Positions 56,601 to 64,000 are shown, counted from the stretch's first letter. The stretch is 64,000 nt of DNA from Microcoleus sp. FACHB-672 (GCF_014695725.1 NZ_JACJOU010000016.1:124001-188000); one strand, 5' to 3'. Program-made: numbers and translations. The notes: generated from the sequence alone by a model not told the origin.

Positions 56601-56789
56601 GTGCTGCAACGGGCTGAAGGTATCCAGATGGAAACTCAGCGGCGCTTAGATGACGTGAAGCGTCAGGCGCAACGGCAAGCGGAAGAAACCCGCAAAGCTG
56701 CTGAAACAGCGTCTTGGTGGCTGTTTTTCACGGCCCTCATTTCTGCTGCAGCCTCGGCAGGTGCCGGCGCTTTAGCGGTTGCCGGTTAA
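53664..56789 (+). CDS. Membrane-anchored protein with about eight 98-residue repeats
   Basis: The protein has 1041 residues. Three hydrophobic segments lie in the first ~155 residues (FFVALVSGVVLAFAFQLLF; IVTLVTVTIALFFACLL; LGAIVGLVIWGTYFSLLVW) and one ends the protein (WWLFFTALISAAASAGAGAL). In between, related units start at 54321, 54597, 54918, 55206, 55500, 55794, 56088 and 56382; the last four intervals are exactly 294 bp. The consensus runs YLRSTGKxELNPEGIKRDLQ, LLxDPxAGxxALRERL, xxFDRDTLVxLLSQRxDLSE and EVNRVIDQVE. It is helical throughout. I know no family; the shape suggests a long helical solenoid held at the membrane by both ends. Confidence 0.9.
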   Translation: MFESKEIMLGLAKWQFWLAQVPVDQTVDTPEEASLLFSGPQFFVALVSGVVLAFAFQLLFTNLTVAAGISYLGHQSDSDDSNNRDSDSLGGTINKIGKTLGIVTLVTVTIALFFACLLAVKLSLISSAGLGAIVGLVIWGTYFSLLVWVSSTTVGSLIGSIVNTATSGFQAIVGTAAAAFGAKATSNQIVSTAEAAASAVRREFGSAFDPTSLRETVEDYLGALKPPDLDIASMRQEFEKLLNDPQLRELASSSGGVPNIDRQKFVDLVSSRSDLSKRDVNRIVDQLENAWKQVAGQVQQQPTNGIADLVDYLKSANPAELISDKLAQRLDGLLGELRKGRQAENPSMANQALTLGLNSLMGVILGRTDLSDLDAQSILNKLKSAQEKVSDQAGKVATQVKEQTPLVPYSTVRADVENYLLNTYSWQMNPQTIQRDFRDVLYDPDADPATVRRELERLNRPYFVEILSNRGVFTQGKIQELANELEAVRVSIIHEVATSEEREKTELLVQRVEDYVRFTTKENLTAAGIERDFPAVLEDSDASVEQLSERFKRLDRKAYVQMLIKRQDLNREEAEQILLQLEATRDRSLTNAQELAQQANAQLVEVRQNLESYLRSTGKAELNPEGIKRDLQTLLENPQAGLWALRARLSHFDRDTLVQLLSQRQDLNEDEVNRVIDQVESNWNNVVYAPKALAGKAKEQYDQATNAIAEYLRSTGKSELNPEGIQRDINKLLNDPKAGATALRERLAQMDRDTLVKLLSQRQDLSEEQVNQVIDSVQNTVRNVLRAPRRVATRVQQQAQNFQGTLEDYLRNTGKEELNPDAIKRDLQLLLHDPKVGAYSLGERLSQFDRSTIVALLAQRPDISEAEANRIVDQIFSVREQFMLQIQKIQDSIQGVVDSILNRVRDYLNSLNRPELNYEGIRRDVRKLFYDPEAGFDALRDRLGHFNRDTLVAILSSREDISEADANRLIDQIEGARNNVLQRAEGIQMETQRRLDDVKRQAQRQAEETRKAAETASWWLFFTALISAAASAGAGALAVAG

Positions 56790-57050
56790 AAATGTCAAGC
56801 GTAAAGGGAGTTTTGTGAATGAGGAGTCAAGGGCTGGAATGAGTACCGAACCCTTAATGCGGGCACCTGGGCCTTCACTCCTCGATTCCTAAATCATTCT
56901 CCCTTTGCGCCGGCAGCGTTTAACGTATTCATAAAAATCTTGCTGCTCTCGGTGGTATCACCTTGAGTGGCATTTTGTTGTAATCTGTATATCAGTATTG
57001 TCATGAAGTCAAAGTACAACAAGCACAGCTTCCGCCTTTGTGATCCAGCT

Positions 57051-57449
57051 ATGTGTGAAGACACCCAACCGGCTACGCGAGGACAGTTAGAACGCCTTCT
57101 TTCACAGCGTATTCAAGCTCTGTATCGCACTCAATTGGAACATAAACCCAGTAAAATTGACTGTGAAATTTGTGATGATAAAATTATTATTGTTTTAGAT
57201 GATTCTTTTACGAAAGCCGAAAAGCTGTTGGCTGAAAACGGTCAGGAAGGATTAGCGGAGCAGGTACATACGGAGTTAGATGAGGTAATTTTACCGCTGC
57301 TCAAAGCTTTAATTGAAGAAGTTTTACAAATTTCCGTACTCGACTTGCTGAGCAATGCAAAATTAGAAACAGGGCGCAGTGGAACCATTGCTTTACTGGC
57401 ATCAGCGCCCCAATTTCGCTCTCCCGCATCTGCACGATCAGCCGATTAA
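57051..57449 (+). CDS. DUF2294/MpsC-family protein
   Basis: About 132 residues from ATG 57051 (upstream starts at 57003 or 56967 are open, none with a good ribosome site). The DUF2294 pattern is visible: RGQLERLLSQRIQALYRTQL (in part), KIDCEICDDKIIIVLDDSFTKAEKLL, and LDEVILPLLKALIEEVLQIS. Family members are small soluble proteins of unclear role, some linked to a sodium-dependent membrane-potential system in Bacillus. It converges on and overlaps by 4 bp the receiver gene. Confidence 0.8.
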   Translation: MCEDTQPATRGQLERLLSQRIQALYRTQLEHKPSKIDCEICDDKIIIVLDDSFTKAEKLLAENGQEGLAEQVHTELDEVILPLLKALIEEVLQISVLDLLSNAKLETGRSGTIALLASAPQFRSPASARSAD

Positions 57450-57871
57450 GAAAGAACAACCATCGAGATGTGTCGGCACAACATTTCTTCTAAGGCATCC
57501 AGCATAAAAGGCTTGCTGAGATAGTCCGTGCAGCCGGCTGCTAAAAAACGCAGGCGATCTTCTTCTCTGGCTAACGCAGTAACGGCAATAATTGGAATAT
57601 TTTTTGTGTGTTGATTGGCTTTAAGTTGAGAAACAAACTCGATGCCATCTGCATCTGGCAGTAGCATATCCAGTAAAATCATATCAGGAAGGTGAGTTGT
57701 CGCCAAAGCCATACCCGTGGAAGCGTTCTCTGCACCCAAGAAAGCGCAATTGAACAGCTCAATAATTTGGCTCATGAGCAGCAAGTTGTCTTCGTCGTCA
57801 TCTACCGCCAAAACTAATGGGCGTGTGCCTAGTAGTTGTTGAGTATTTGTACCGGCAGATTCTAATACCAT
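57446..57871 (-). CDS. Stand-alone receiver-domain response regulator
   Basis: About 141 residues from ATG 57871 (a start at 57916 is also open). A single REC domain: acidic pocket VDDDED (24-28), phosphorylation site D68 in MILLDMLLPDADG, switch T in IIAVTALAREED, and K in TDYLSKPFML. It has no output domain, so it acts through protein contacts. The sequence style (LPDADGIEF, LRFLAAGCTDYLSKP) resembles receivers that accompany hybrid kinases. No kinase is adjacent. Confidence 0.92.
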   Translation of the reverse strand: MVLESAGTNTQQLLGTRPLVLAVDDDEDNLLLMSQIIELFNCAFLGAENASTGMALATTHLPDMILLDMLLPDADGIEFVSQLKANQHTKNIPIIAVTALAREEDRLRFLAAGCTDYLSKPFMLDALEEMLCRHISMVVLS

Positions 57872-58738
57872 AGTCTTTTGCGGGAAAATCATAGACGAAC
57901 CAGGCCATCCTTTCAAGATTTTCAGGACGAGGCAGTCCCCAAGCGGCTAAATGGCACTTGTTACAGATTGGCTCGTTTTCTACCTCACTAGGGTGATAGC
58001 CCTTTCTGACGTTGAAGTTGGAATCGAAGAAAGAAGCGTTCAAGCTAGTTAGAGGGTACTTTTAAATTTTACCTTAACTTTAGATTCTTGAAACAAGCGT
58101 CAAGTACGGCTTTCCCCTAAGGGGGGTTGCCCCCTTCTTTGGATAATTCACCTTACATTGTAACAACAAAATACCGGACTTTTCCTGATTTTAACTGAAA
58201 AAGTAAGCTCCTAGCATTACGGCACGCGCTCCCCCCGCAGGATGATAGACCTTTGAGAAGCCGTCTCCGTCACTTCCACCTCAAGACGGATTTCAATCAC
58301 CATATTTTTTCACTCTAATAGTAGGTAACTGATTGGCTAAAAAAGTCTGGAGCTAAATTTTTTTGAGGGCCATCAAACTCCAGCAGAGCGCTGTTAAATT
58401 TTTTTTTTGCATATATTTTTTGTTTGTGCGCTGCCAATCAAACGTTTTTTAAATTACTTATAAAAATTTAATCGAAGTTAAACCGGCTCTAAACCAGTCA
58501 GAAAACGGACTAAGAGCCGGCTGAACGATAAAACTGGAGCTGCCAAACGCCAAAAGTATTCAATTTCAATGCGTCAGTAGAGCAAGGTGCAGATGCGCGT
58601 GTGGATCTTCCTCATCTTAAAAATTATTGATTCACCTGATAAGATAAACTGCAAATAATTTCAGTGAGGTGCCGGCTACTGCATTTAGCCAAACTTCACA
58701 GCGTTAATCCCCTAACACATTCACAGGTCATTAAACGT
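57872..58738. other. Intergenic with two hairpins
   Basis: AAGGGGG-GTTG-CCCCCTT at 58119-58136, and a nested hairpin CCGGCTCT (58483-58490) / AGAGCCGG (58513-58520) enclosing AGTC/GACT. No supported gene; a minus-strand frame at 57798-58043 is probably not real. Confidence 0.5.
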
Positions 58739-58981
58739 ATGATGTTACTCTTATTACCGATCATTGGAATCGCTGCCGGCTGGCTCCCCAGCTATTTTAC
58801 AAAAGCACACAAATTTGGTTTACCGGCCAACATCGCTTTAGGCGTTTGGGGGGCCGTTGTGGGCCGCCTAGTATTCGATTTACTAGGGTTATCGTCCTAC
58901 AGCCTGATCGGTTCTATGGTGGTTGCTTTAGCCGGCGCAGTTGCCAGCCAATCCTTAGCAATCTTAATTGAAATCGCCTAA
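58739..58981 (+). CDS. GlsB/YeaQ/YmgE-family stress membrane protein
   Basis: The protein has 80 residues from ATG 58739 (MMLLLLPIIGIAAGWLPSYF), the normal family size; a longer reading from 58664 would add an unlikely N-terminus. Three membrane helices are seen, with the glycine-rich ALGVWGAVVGRLVFDLLGL and GSMVVALAGAVASQSL segments. Such proteins are induced by stress, and their function is unknown. It sits at the head of a run of stress-type genes. Confidence 0.85.
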   Translation: MMLLLLPIIGIAAGWLPSYFTKAHKFGLPANIALGVWGAVVGRLVFDLLGLSSYSLIGSMVVALAGAVASQSLAILIEIA

Positions 58982-59204
58982 GATTTTAAGTTTTTTAAGG
59001 TTGCCGGTAAACCCCCTCAGATCTCCTCTTCTGTGAACGGATAACCGCGATTCGCTTGTTGATTTTCTCTCTTGAGTTATAAGCCAAAAGAAAGGTTTTA
59101 TTCTCAGCTATTTTATTGCTTAATAGCTAAGAGATAATAGCTAACAGCAAGCTTATGTAATCTTTTCCGTTTCACAACAATAAAAGCTCACAGGAGGTTA
59201 ACCT

Positions 59205-59711
59205 ATGTTTTCTAAGCTGAGGAATACGCCCCAACCAAATCTTGATATTAACATCGGAATTGACCCTGAAAGTCGCCAAGAAATTGCCGCCGGCTTATCA
59301 CGTGTTTTAGCAGATACCTACACCCTTTATCTAAAAACCCATAACTTTTACTGGAACGTCACAGGGCCGATGTTGCCGTCGCTGCTTCAGATGTTTGAGA
59401 TGCAATATAGCGAACTCGCCACATCTGTCGATGAAATTGCAGGGCGAATTCGCGCCTTAGGGTTTCCTGTGCCCGGAACTTATCGGGAATTTGCTCGCCT
59501 CAGTATGATCCCAGCCACTGAAGGCGTCCCTTCTGCCGAACACATGATGCGCGAATTGCTAGAAGGCAATGAAGCCGTTGTGCGTACAGCCCGCTCGGCT
59601 CTAGCAATGGTAGAACGCGGCGATGATGAATCCACCCTTGACTTGCTAACGAAACGAATGCAAGTCCATGAAAAAAATGCTTGGATGCTGCGAAGTATGC
59701 TAACGGAGTAA
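59205..59711 (+). CDS. dps: Dps-family DNA-binding ferritin-like protein
   Basis: The protein has 168 residues with a strong AGGAGG site before the ATG. Ferroxidase-centre residues are visible: KTHNFYWNVTGPM (His) and YSELATSVDEIAGRIRALG (Asp/Glu), with ALTKRMQVHEKNAWMLRSML-type C-terminal helix (LTKRMQVHEKNAWML). It forms dodecameric cages that oxidise iron with peroxide and protect DNA. It is placed among other stress-related genes. Confidence 0.94.
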   Translation: MFSKLRNTPQPNLDINIGIDPESRQEIAAGLSRVLADTYTLYLKTHNFYWNVTGPMLPSLLQMFEMQYSELATSVDEIAGRIRALGFPVPGTYREFARLSMIPATEGVPSAEHMMRELLEGNEAVVRTARSALAMVERGDDESTLDLLTKRMQVHEKNAWMLRSMLTE

Positions 59712-60234
59712 CCGGCATCGGGCTGATTTTGTGAAAAAAAGACTTGTATAACTGACATCGGCGCAATCGCTGCTATTTTTCTTCCCTCTCTTGGCGTGTT
59801 GTTGGAATTGAGGGTAGGTAGAAATTTTTGTTTGATAAATATCCTTTCAACTGTTTGCGGTTACTTCCCTGGATGGATTCATCATTTGGGAATCGTTGGT
59901 AAAAATTAAGTACAGGCGCAGCTAAAACGAAAACATCGCTTAGCTGTAGCAAGCTACACCCATATAGGGGAAAGACGGCGGCGATCGCGGCAATTCTGAC
60001 GTATCTGCGGATTGAAAAGCTCCACTCAGGACATCTCTGTGAAGCCAGGAAATGCGCCAGCACGCTGCGGAGTTGGCTAGGAAGCCGCTCAGAAAGAAAC
60101 GAGTCAGCTAACTTAGCTGAGCTTAATCAAAATATAAGATTGAGACTGAGTTAACAGATAAGCTTTACTCAAGTCTTGAACCGCTGCCGGCTTTGATGGC
60201 ATTTAAAAACAAATTCACAGAAAAAGGAGAAGAC
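59712..60234. other. Intergenic (523 bp)
   Basis: A HIP1 octamer GCGATCGC lies near 59981. A minus-strand frame at 59773-60063 has a lipoprotein-like stretch (AAIAAVFPLYGCSLLQ) but no ribosome site; I do not call it. Nothing else is seen. Confidence 0.45.
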
Positions 60235-60744
60235 ATGAGCGACAAATTGACGACCGATCCGCAAAAAACGACGCGGCACGAGACAAAAGCCGATGTGCCA
60301 GAAGAACACAGATCGTTCCTGGAAAAAGTAATGGCTGGGGCTGGTCTTGAGGATATCTTCGATGCCAGAGACATTACAGAAATCGTGTTCCGAACCATGC
60401 GCGACATGATGACCAACGAAGTCTCAGACCGAGTCGCCAGTGAACTACACCAAGAGGCGGAGCCGACTGAAGATAGGGCGCTGCAAAACGAAGTCGCTGA
60501 CCTCTGGAAAGACACTAACCCCATTGTCGCTTTTCTCAGCAGAGTTCGCCCTGCACTAGAAATTAAACCAGAGACTTTTATCCGTCGCATTCGTGAAGAA
60601 GGTGGCTTGCAAGGTGACGTAGCACCCGAAACCGCAATCAAGGCCGTCTTTTCCGCAACAAAAGACGAATTGTCACCCGAGAGAATTCAAGAAATTGCTA
60701 ACGTTTTACCCGGTGAGATCCGGCAAATGTGGGATCAAGCTTAA
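60235..60744 (+). CDS. DUF2267 domain protein
   Basis: The protein has 169 residues from ATG 60235, preceded by AAAGGAGAAGAC. A basic/polar N-terminus leads into DUF2267-type helical repeats (FLEKVMAGAGLEDIFDARDI, IVFRTMRDMMTNEVSDRVA; then FLSRVRPALEIKPETFIRRI, AIKAVFSATKDELSPERIQEI and VLPGEIRQMW). The domain is common in stress clusters of cyanobacteria; its role is not known. It is followed after 94 bp by a small acidic gene on the same strand. Confidence 0.85.
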   Translation: MSDKLTTDPQKTTRHETKADVPEEHRSFLEKVMAGAGLEDIFDARDITEIVFRTMRDMMTNEVSDRVASELHQEAEPTEDRALQNEVADLWKDTNPIVAFLSRVRPALEIKPETFIRRIREEGGLQGDVAPETAIKAVFSATKDELSPERIQEIANVLPGEIRQMWDQA

Positions 60745-60838
60745 ATAACTCCAGAAGCTATTAGCTGTTAGTTGACTCACTAATGGCTAATTGCCCAGGA
60801 TGGCGTAATTTTGAAATTAACAAGTTTAAGAGGTTCTT

Positions 60839-61105
60839 ATGTCTGAACACAACAAACAAGATACTCACCGCAGTGCAAATCCAGGAGATCGCATTGATGA
60901 ATCGAAGTCTCTTGAAGAAAAGAAACAGCAAGTAGCAGTGGATTCTCCCGATATTACCGGCGACCATATTGAAGTGCCCACTTATTTTATCGTCGAAGAT
61001 TCGGAGGGAGAAGAAAAAGCACTTCATCATGTTAAAGATGCTGAAGAAATTTCTGATGTAATTCGGCAAGCTCGGGTTGATGAAAATGGCAATCGAGTTT
61101 GGTGA
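60839..61105 (+). CDS. Small acidic hypothetical protein, 88 aa
   Basis: ATG preceded by TAAGAGGTTCTT. The first ~45 residues are polar and probably disordered (NKQDTHRSANPGDRIDESKS). The second half looks like a compact fold (VPTYFIVEDSEGEEKALHHVKD, DVIRQARVDENGNRVW). No family is recognised. It is co-directional with the DUF2267 gene and ends before a strong terminator, so the two probably form a unit. Confidence 0.7.
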   Translation: MSEHNKQDTHRSANPGDRIDESKSLEEKKQQVAVDSPDITGDHIEVPTYFIVEDSEGEEKALHHVKDAEEISDVIRQARVDENGNRVW

Positions 61106-61129
61106 TTAACCTCTGAGATCCCTTCCCTT

Positions 61130-61164
61130 CTAATAGAGATAGCTTAATGACTTATCTCTATTAG
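61130..61164 (+). terminator. Perfect 12-bp hairpin
   Basis: CTAATAGAGATA (61130-61141) and TATCTCTATTAG (61153-61164) with an 11-nt loop, 24 bp after the 88-residue gene. No T-run follows. Confidence 0.7.
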
Positions 61165-61301
61165 GGATGGAATACAGATAGATCTTTTTCTCTAAATTTA
61201 TTAAGATTGTTTCCAACAATCTCCAGCCTAGCTCATTCAGTTTGCCTAAGCTTCTGAGTTTCGCTAGTTCACTTTTTGTTTGGCTTTTATTGGTAGAAAT
61301 C

Positions 61302-61844
61302 ATGGAAACTTCTGAGCGCAGTACAGCCCCTTATCCCAATATCCCACCCGTCATTGAAACGCATGATAGCGAATATAATGACACGGGCATTCCCAGTACG
61401 GTTGCGATTGTTGGCCATCCGCTTCACCCCGCTATTGTTCTCTTTCCCATCGCGTTTCTCGTTGGGGTGCTGGGAAGCGATCTGGGTTTCTGGTTAACAA
61501 ATGACCCCTTCTGGGCAAGAGCTTCAGTTTGGCTACTTATTGTTGGCCTTGTCGGTGGTGTTGCAGCAGCAATCACCGGCTTTTTAGACTTCTTTAAAAT
61601 TAAGAGAGTTCGTGATCGCAGCGCCGGCTGGATTCACATGGCCTGCAACGTGGTGGTTATGGTGTTATCGCTCGTTAGCTTGCTGCTGCGTAGGGGCGAT
61701 CCAGTTGCTCCAATTATCCCTTGGGGTCTGGCGATTTCAGCGGTTGTTGCAACATTGTTGGGCATTAGCGGCTGGTTTGGCGGCGAACTGAGTTTCCGGC
61801 ACAAAATTGGCGTGATTGGAAAGAGTCGGGAACATCACTCCTAA
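61302..61844 (+). CDS. DUF2231 membrane protein
   Basis: About 180 residues from ATG 61302 (a start at 61242 would add a hydrophobic N-terminus; I find it less likely but possible). The family motif GHPLHPAIVLFPIAFLVGV lies near residue 37. Four membrane segments follow, with AAAITGFLDFFKI and the last ISAVVATLLGISGWFGGELSFRH (in part). Conserved histidines in GHPLHP suggest haem or metal contact, unproven. It belongs to the stress-type run. Confidence 0.85.
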   Translation: METSERSTAPYPNIPPVIETHDSEYNDTGIPSTVAIVGHPLHPAIVLFPIAFLVGVLGSDLGFWLTNDPFWARASVWLLIVGLVGGVAAAITGFLDFFKIKRVRDRSAGWIHMACNVVVMVLSLVSLLLRRGDPVAPIIPWGLAISAVVATLLGISGWFGGELSFRHKIGVIGKSREHHS

Positions 61845-62244
61845 TTGAAAAAAGGAGGGTCATCTGATTTTTATAGCTTTGTCAAGCGGGCAAGATGCCC
61901 GCTTGCCTTCATTCAGGGATCAAAATGCTCCCACTCCAATATTTTTACAAATCTAACTCGTTCTTCATTTTTTCTTATTTATCTTTCTGTGGGCTGATGC
62001 TTCTTAGTGTCCAAGAATTTAATAATTAAAGACCCTGGGGTGCTGGAAGTCACGCTAGATGCAACCACGAGTTTAGGGGTTGACAAAAACGCTTTAGTTG
62101 TGGAAAAATCGACCAGGTTTTTGTGAATTAAAAGTCGCAAATGAAAGATCAAGGGTGAAATTTTATCCTTCATTTAGCTCTTACAACACTGCCTCAAGCG
62201 GATGCCGGTGTTAGCTCAATTAGATCGCATTCCGGTTTATCATA
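61845..62244. repeat. Intergenic with second copy of the CAAGATG-loop repeat
   Basis: AAGCGGGCA-AGA-TGCCCGCTT at 61884-61904 is followed by a degenerate GGGATCAAAATGCTCCCACT (61917-61936) and an AATATTTTTACAAATCT tail. This parallels the arrangement at 51226-51300. The remaining ~300 bp hold no supported gene. Confidence 0.65.
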
Positions 62245-62293
62245 ATAAACGGACAAAAAACTCCGATCATCGTGTTGTTTTTTGTCCGTTTAT
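62245..62293. promoter_or_regulatory. Perfect 17-bp hairpin with competing pairing, ahead of the DUF3891 gene
   Basis: ATAAACGGACAAAAAAC (62245-62261) pairs exactly with 62277-62293. Its first six bases can instead pair with GTTTAT at 62235-62240, and GTTTATCAT occurs on both sides. The element ends 53 bp before the GTG start of the DUF3891 gene, a position suited to an attenuator; it could also be a terminator or MITE end. Confidence 0.6.
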
Positions 62294-62346
62294 CATGACT
62301 GCCTAAAAATCCAACAATAATCCTAAAACGGAGAGAAGAATTAGTC

Positions 62347-63075
62347 GTGATCCTTAATCTTGTTGAAAATGGTTGGGAAGTCATTTACCATCGCGCCCAC
62401 GCCTTGCTAGCCGCTCAATTAGCGGGACAGTGGAAAAAATCCGAATCTCCTATTCGCTTGTATGAAACAATTGCCGCTATTTCCCATCATGACGATCTCG
62501 AACGGGAATGGGAAGGCAACCAGCTCACTGAAGCCGGTGCACCTTTAGATTTTACCCTTGATAAAAAAACCTCTCTTCCAAAACTGAGAGAACTCACAAC
62601 AAATTCCCGATATCGGGGACGGTGGGTGGCAATGCTAATTTCCATGCACACAAGCTTTTTAAATGAAGGCAAACGTGGCGAATCAGAAGAACTCGATCAA
62701 TTTCTTGACGAGCAACTTGACAACCAAAAGAAGTGGCGGAAAGAGTTAAAAATTAGCAAAAAAGAAGCTGAAGAAGCTTATGCCTTTTTTCAATGGTGTG
62801 ATCGCCTTTCCCTAATTCTTTGTATGGGCAACTTACCAGCCGGGCAGCGATTTCTAGAAATTAGTAAAGGCCCGGACGGGACGCGTTACGATATTTTGGA
62901 AAGAAGTGATGGCCTCGTTACGGTCAAACCCTGGCCTTTTGACGCAGAGAAATTTACCGTCAATGTTGAAGCGTCTTCCCTGAATCAAATAAAATTCGAC
63001 AGTAACGACGAACTGAAAGAAGCGTTGCAAACAGCCCCAATTAAAACTTTAGAATGGACATTTGTGAAGTCATAA
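62347..63075 (+). CDS. DUF3891 family protein
   Basis: The protein has 242 residues from GTG 62347 with GGAGAGAAGAA upstream. The sequence shows the DUF3891 layout: HRAHALLAAQLAGQW near residue 14, the His-Asp segment IAAISHHDDLEREWEG, ISMHTSFLN, and YAFFQWCDRLSLILC. Spaced H, HHD, H and D residues resemble an HD-type metal site, suggesting a metal-dependent hydrolase (inference). Function unknown. Confidence 0.85.
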   Translation: MILNLVENGWEVIYHRAHALLAAQLAGQWKKSESPIRLYETIAAISHHDDLEREWEGNQLTEAGAPLDFTLDKKTSLPKLRELTTNSRYRGRWVAMLISMHTSFLNEGKRGESEELDQFLDEQLDNQKKWRKELKISKKEAEEAYAFFQWCDRLSLILCMGNLPAGQRFLEISKGPDGTRYDILERSDGLVTVKPWPFDAEKFTVNVEASSLNQIKFDSNDELKEALQTAPIKTLEWTFVKS

Positions 63076-63165
63076 CCATTTAAAATTAACTTCAGTTTCC
63101 CTAATTCCATAACTTTATAATCCCAGCCTCCAGCCCACTCAGATCGATAGCCTCCGGAGTTAACT

Positions 63166-64000
63166 ATGGATGTAAAAGCAGCAGTTGCCTTTGAAGCCGG
63201 CAAACCTTTAAGCTTGGAAACCGTTAAACTAGAACCTCCCAAAGCTGGGGAAGTGCTGGTAGAAATCAAAGCTAGCGGCATCTGCCACACCGACGCTTAC
63301 ACCCTCTCCGGTGCCGATCCTGAAGGGCTGTTTCCGGCAATTTTGGGGCATGAGGGGGCGGGAGTTGTGGTGGAAGTTGGGAAAGAAGTCACAAGTCTCA
63401 AACCGGGGGATCACGTCATTCTCCTCTATACCCCAGAGTGCCGGCAATGCGAATATTGTTTAAGTAGAAAAACAAATCTTTGTCAAGCGATTCGTTTAAC
63501 CCAAGGCAAAGGGTTAATGCCGGATGGCAGCAGCCGGTTTTCTCTGGACGGACAAATGTTGCATCACTACATGGGAACATCAACCTTTGCCAACTATACC
63601 GTTTTGCCAGAAATTGCTGTTGCCAAAATTCGAGAAGACGCGCCTTTTGAGAAGGTTTGTTACATCGGATGCGGCGTCACAACCGGCATTGGTGCCGTTA
63701 TTTATACAGCCAAAGTAGAACCGGGATCGAAGGTAATTATTTTCGGTTTGGGTGGCATTGGGTTAAATGTCATTCAAGGCGCAAAAATGGTGGGCGCGGA
63801 TATGATTGTGGGGGTTGACCTCAATCCGGAAAAACGCGCCATTGCTGAAAAATTCGGCATGACGCACTTTGTCAATCCCAAAGAAGTTGAGGGGGATTTA
63901 GTTCCCTATTTAGTCGATTTAACCAAAGGCGGCGCGGATTACACGTTTGAGTGTATCGGCAATGTTAAAGTCATGCGTCAAGCTTTGGAATGCTGCCATA
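63166..64000 (+). CDS. frmA: S-(hydroxymethyl)glutathione dehydrogenase / class III alcohol dehydrogenase (partial)
   Basis: Zinc-dependent dehydrogenase that oxidises the formaldehyde-glutathione adduct. 278 residues are in the window; the C-terminus is missing. Catalytic zinc ligands are visible in [13 protein letters not shown] and GHEGAGVV. The structural zinc cysteines follow the C-x2-C-x2-C-x7-C pattern ([15 protein letters not shown]), and [11 protein letters not shown] and the NAD-binding GLGGIGLN are also present. The start ATG at 63166 has CCGGAG upstream. Confidence 0.93.
   Translation, partial: MDVKAAVAFEAGKPLSLETVKLEPPKAGEVLVEIKASGICHTDAYTLSGADPEGLFPAILGHEGAGVVVEVGKEVTSLKPGDHVILLYTPECRQCEYCLSRKTNLCQAIRLTQGKGLMPDGSSRFSLDGQMLHHYMGTSTFANYTVLPEIAVAKIREDAPFEKVCYIGCGVTTGIGAVIYTAKVEPGSKVIIFGLGGIGLNVIQGAKMVGADMIVGVDLNPEKRAIAEKFGMTHFVNPKEVEGDLVPYLVDLTKGGADYTFECIGNVKVMRQALECCH

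Noticed and set aside
57798-58043. Minus-strand frame with a CNKC motif overlapping the receiver gene start
   Set aside because: Overlaps a certain gene in another frame and has no supporting start signal.
59773-60063. Possible 96-residue lipoprotein-like frame on the minus strand
   Set aside because: One lipobox-like stretch only, no ribosome site, and the rest of the sequence is not protein-like.

Overview
The window comes from a cyanobacterium, most likely a filamentous, possibly diazotrophic one. The evidence is the aerobic Mg-protoporphyrin ester cyclase (acsF), the SufR repressor with its C-terminal Cys spacing, the ferredoxin:thioredoxin reductase catalytic subunit, cyanophycin enzymes (cyanophycinase plus a CphA2-like synthetase), a DUF2996 protein, vMAP/WD40 and DUF4347 proteins, heptameric tandem repeats, and a strong excess of CCGG-centred hexamers (GCCGGC and GCCGGT) throughout. 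Species cannot be named from this alone.

Layout. 1-7 kb: Fe-S assembly locus, ftrC-sufB-sufC-sufD-sufS on the minus strand, divergent from sufR; a CAAC-N6-GTTG SufR operator lies in the shared control region and hairpins sit at the sufB/sufC and sufD/sufS junctions. 7-9 kb: tRNA-Glu, an M42 aminopeptidase, a YdcF-type membrane protein and a WD40 remnant. 9-15 kb: a compact minus-strand operon of a PqqD-like (RRE) protein, an ATP-grasp ligase, a PLP decarboxylase and a urea-transporter/M23-peptidase fusion. The fusion gene is broken by a frameshift and by a complete 756-bp IS1-family element. An OmpR-type two-component system is divergent from this operon. 17-21 kb: a shortened vMAP-WD40 gene and a decayed DUF4347-metalloprotease-RTX gene. 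21-25 kb: thrC between two Gly-Gly-tailed sulfur carriers, a DUF2996 protein and a Ser/Thr kinase. 26-33 kb: acsF, an outer-membrane-type protein, and a large PAS/GAF histidine kinase divergent from a NarL-type regulator.

33-41 kb: a GH13 alpha-glucan enzyme, the CphA2-like gene, several small genes, cyanophycinase, and a degraded, internally deleted copy of the GH13 gene. 41-50 kb: an SDR, a YihY/BrkB membrane protein, a single-module NRPS (C-A-PCP-TE), and a glycine-zipper protein with 18- and 33-residue helical repeats. 50-57 kb: a DUF4258 protein with an internal tandem duplication, a Ca2+/H+ exchanger, and a 1041-residue membrane-anchored protein with about eight 98-residue repeats. 57-63 kb: a run of small stress-type genes (MpsC/DUF2294, receiver protein, GlsB/YeaQ, Dps, DUF2267, an unknown acidic protein, DUF2231, DUF3891). 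The window ends inside a class III alcohol dehydrogenase.

How the genes may work together: the left end is a coherent SufR-controlled Fe-S regulon that appears to include an Fe-S client enzyme (FtrC). The PqqD/ATP-grasp/decarboxylase/UT-M23 operon with its adjacent two-component system is the best candidate for an undescribed pathway. The thrC neighbourhood suggests a link between sulfur-carrier proteins and amino-acid synthesis. Several loci (UT-M23, the protease, the GH13 copy, the WD40 fragments) are visibly decaying.
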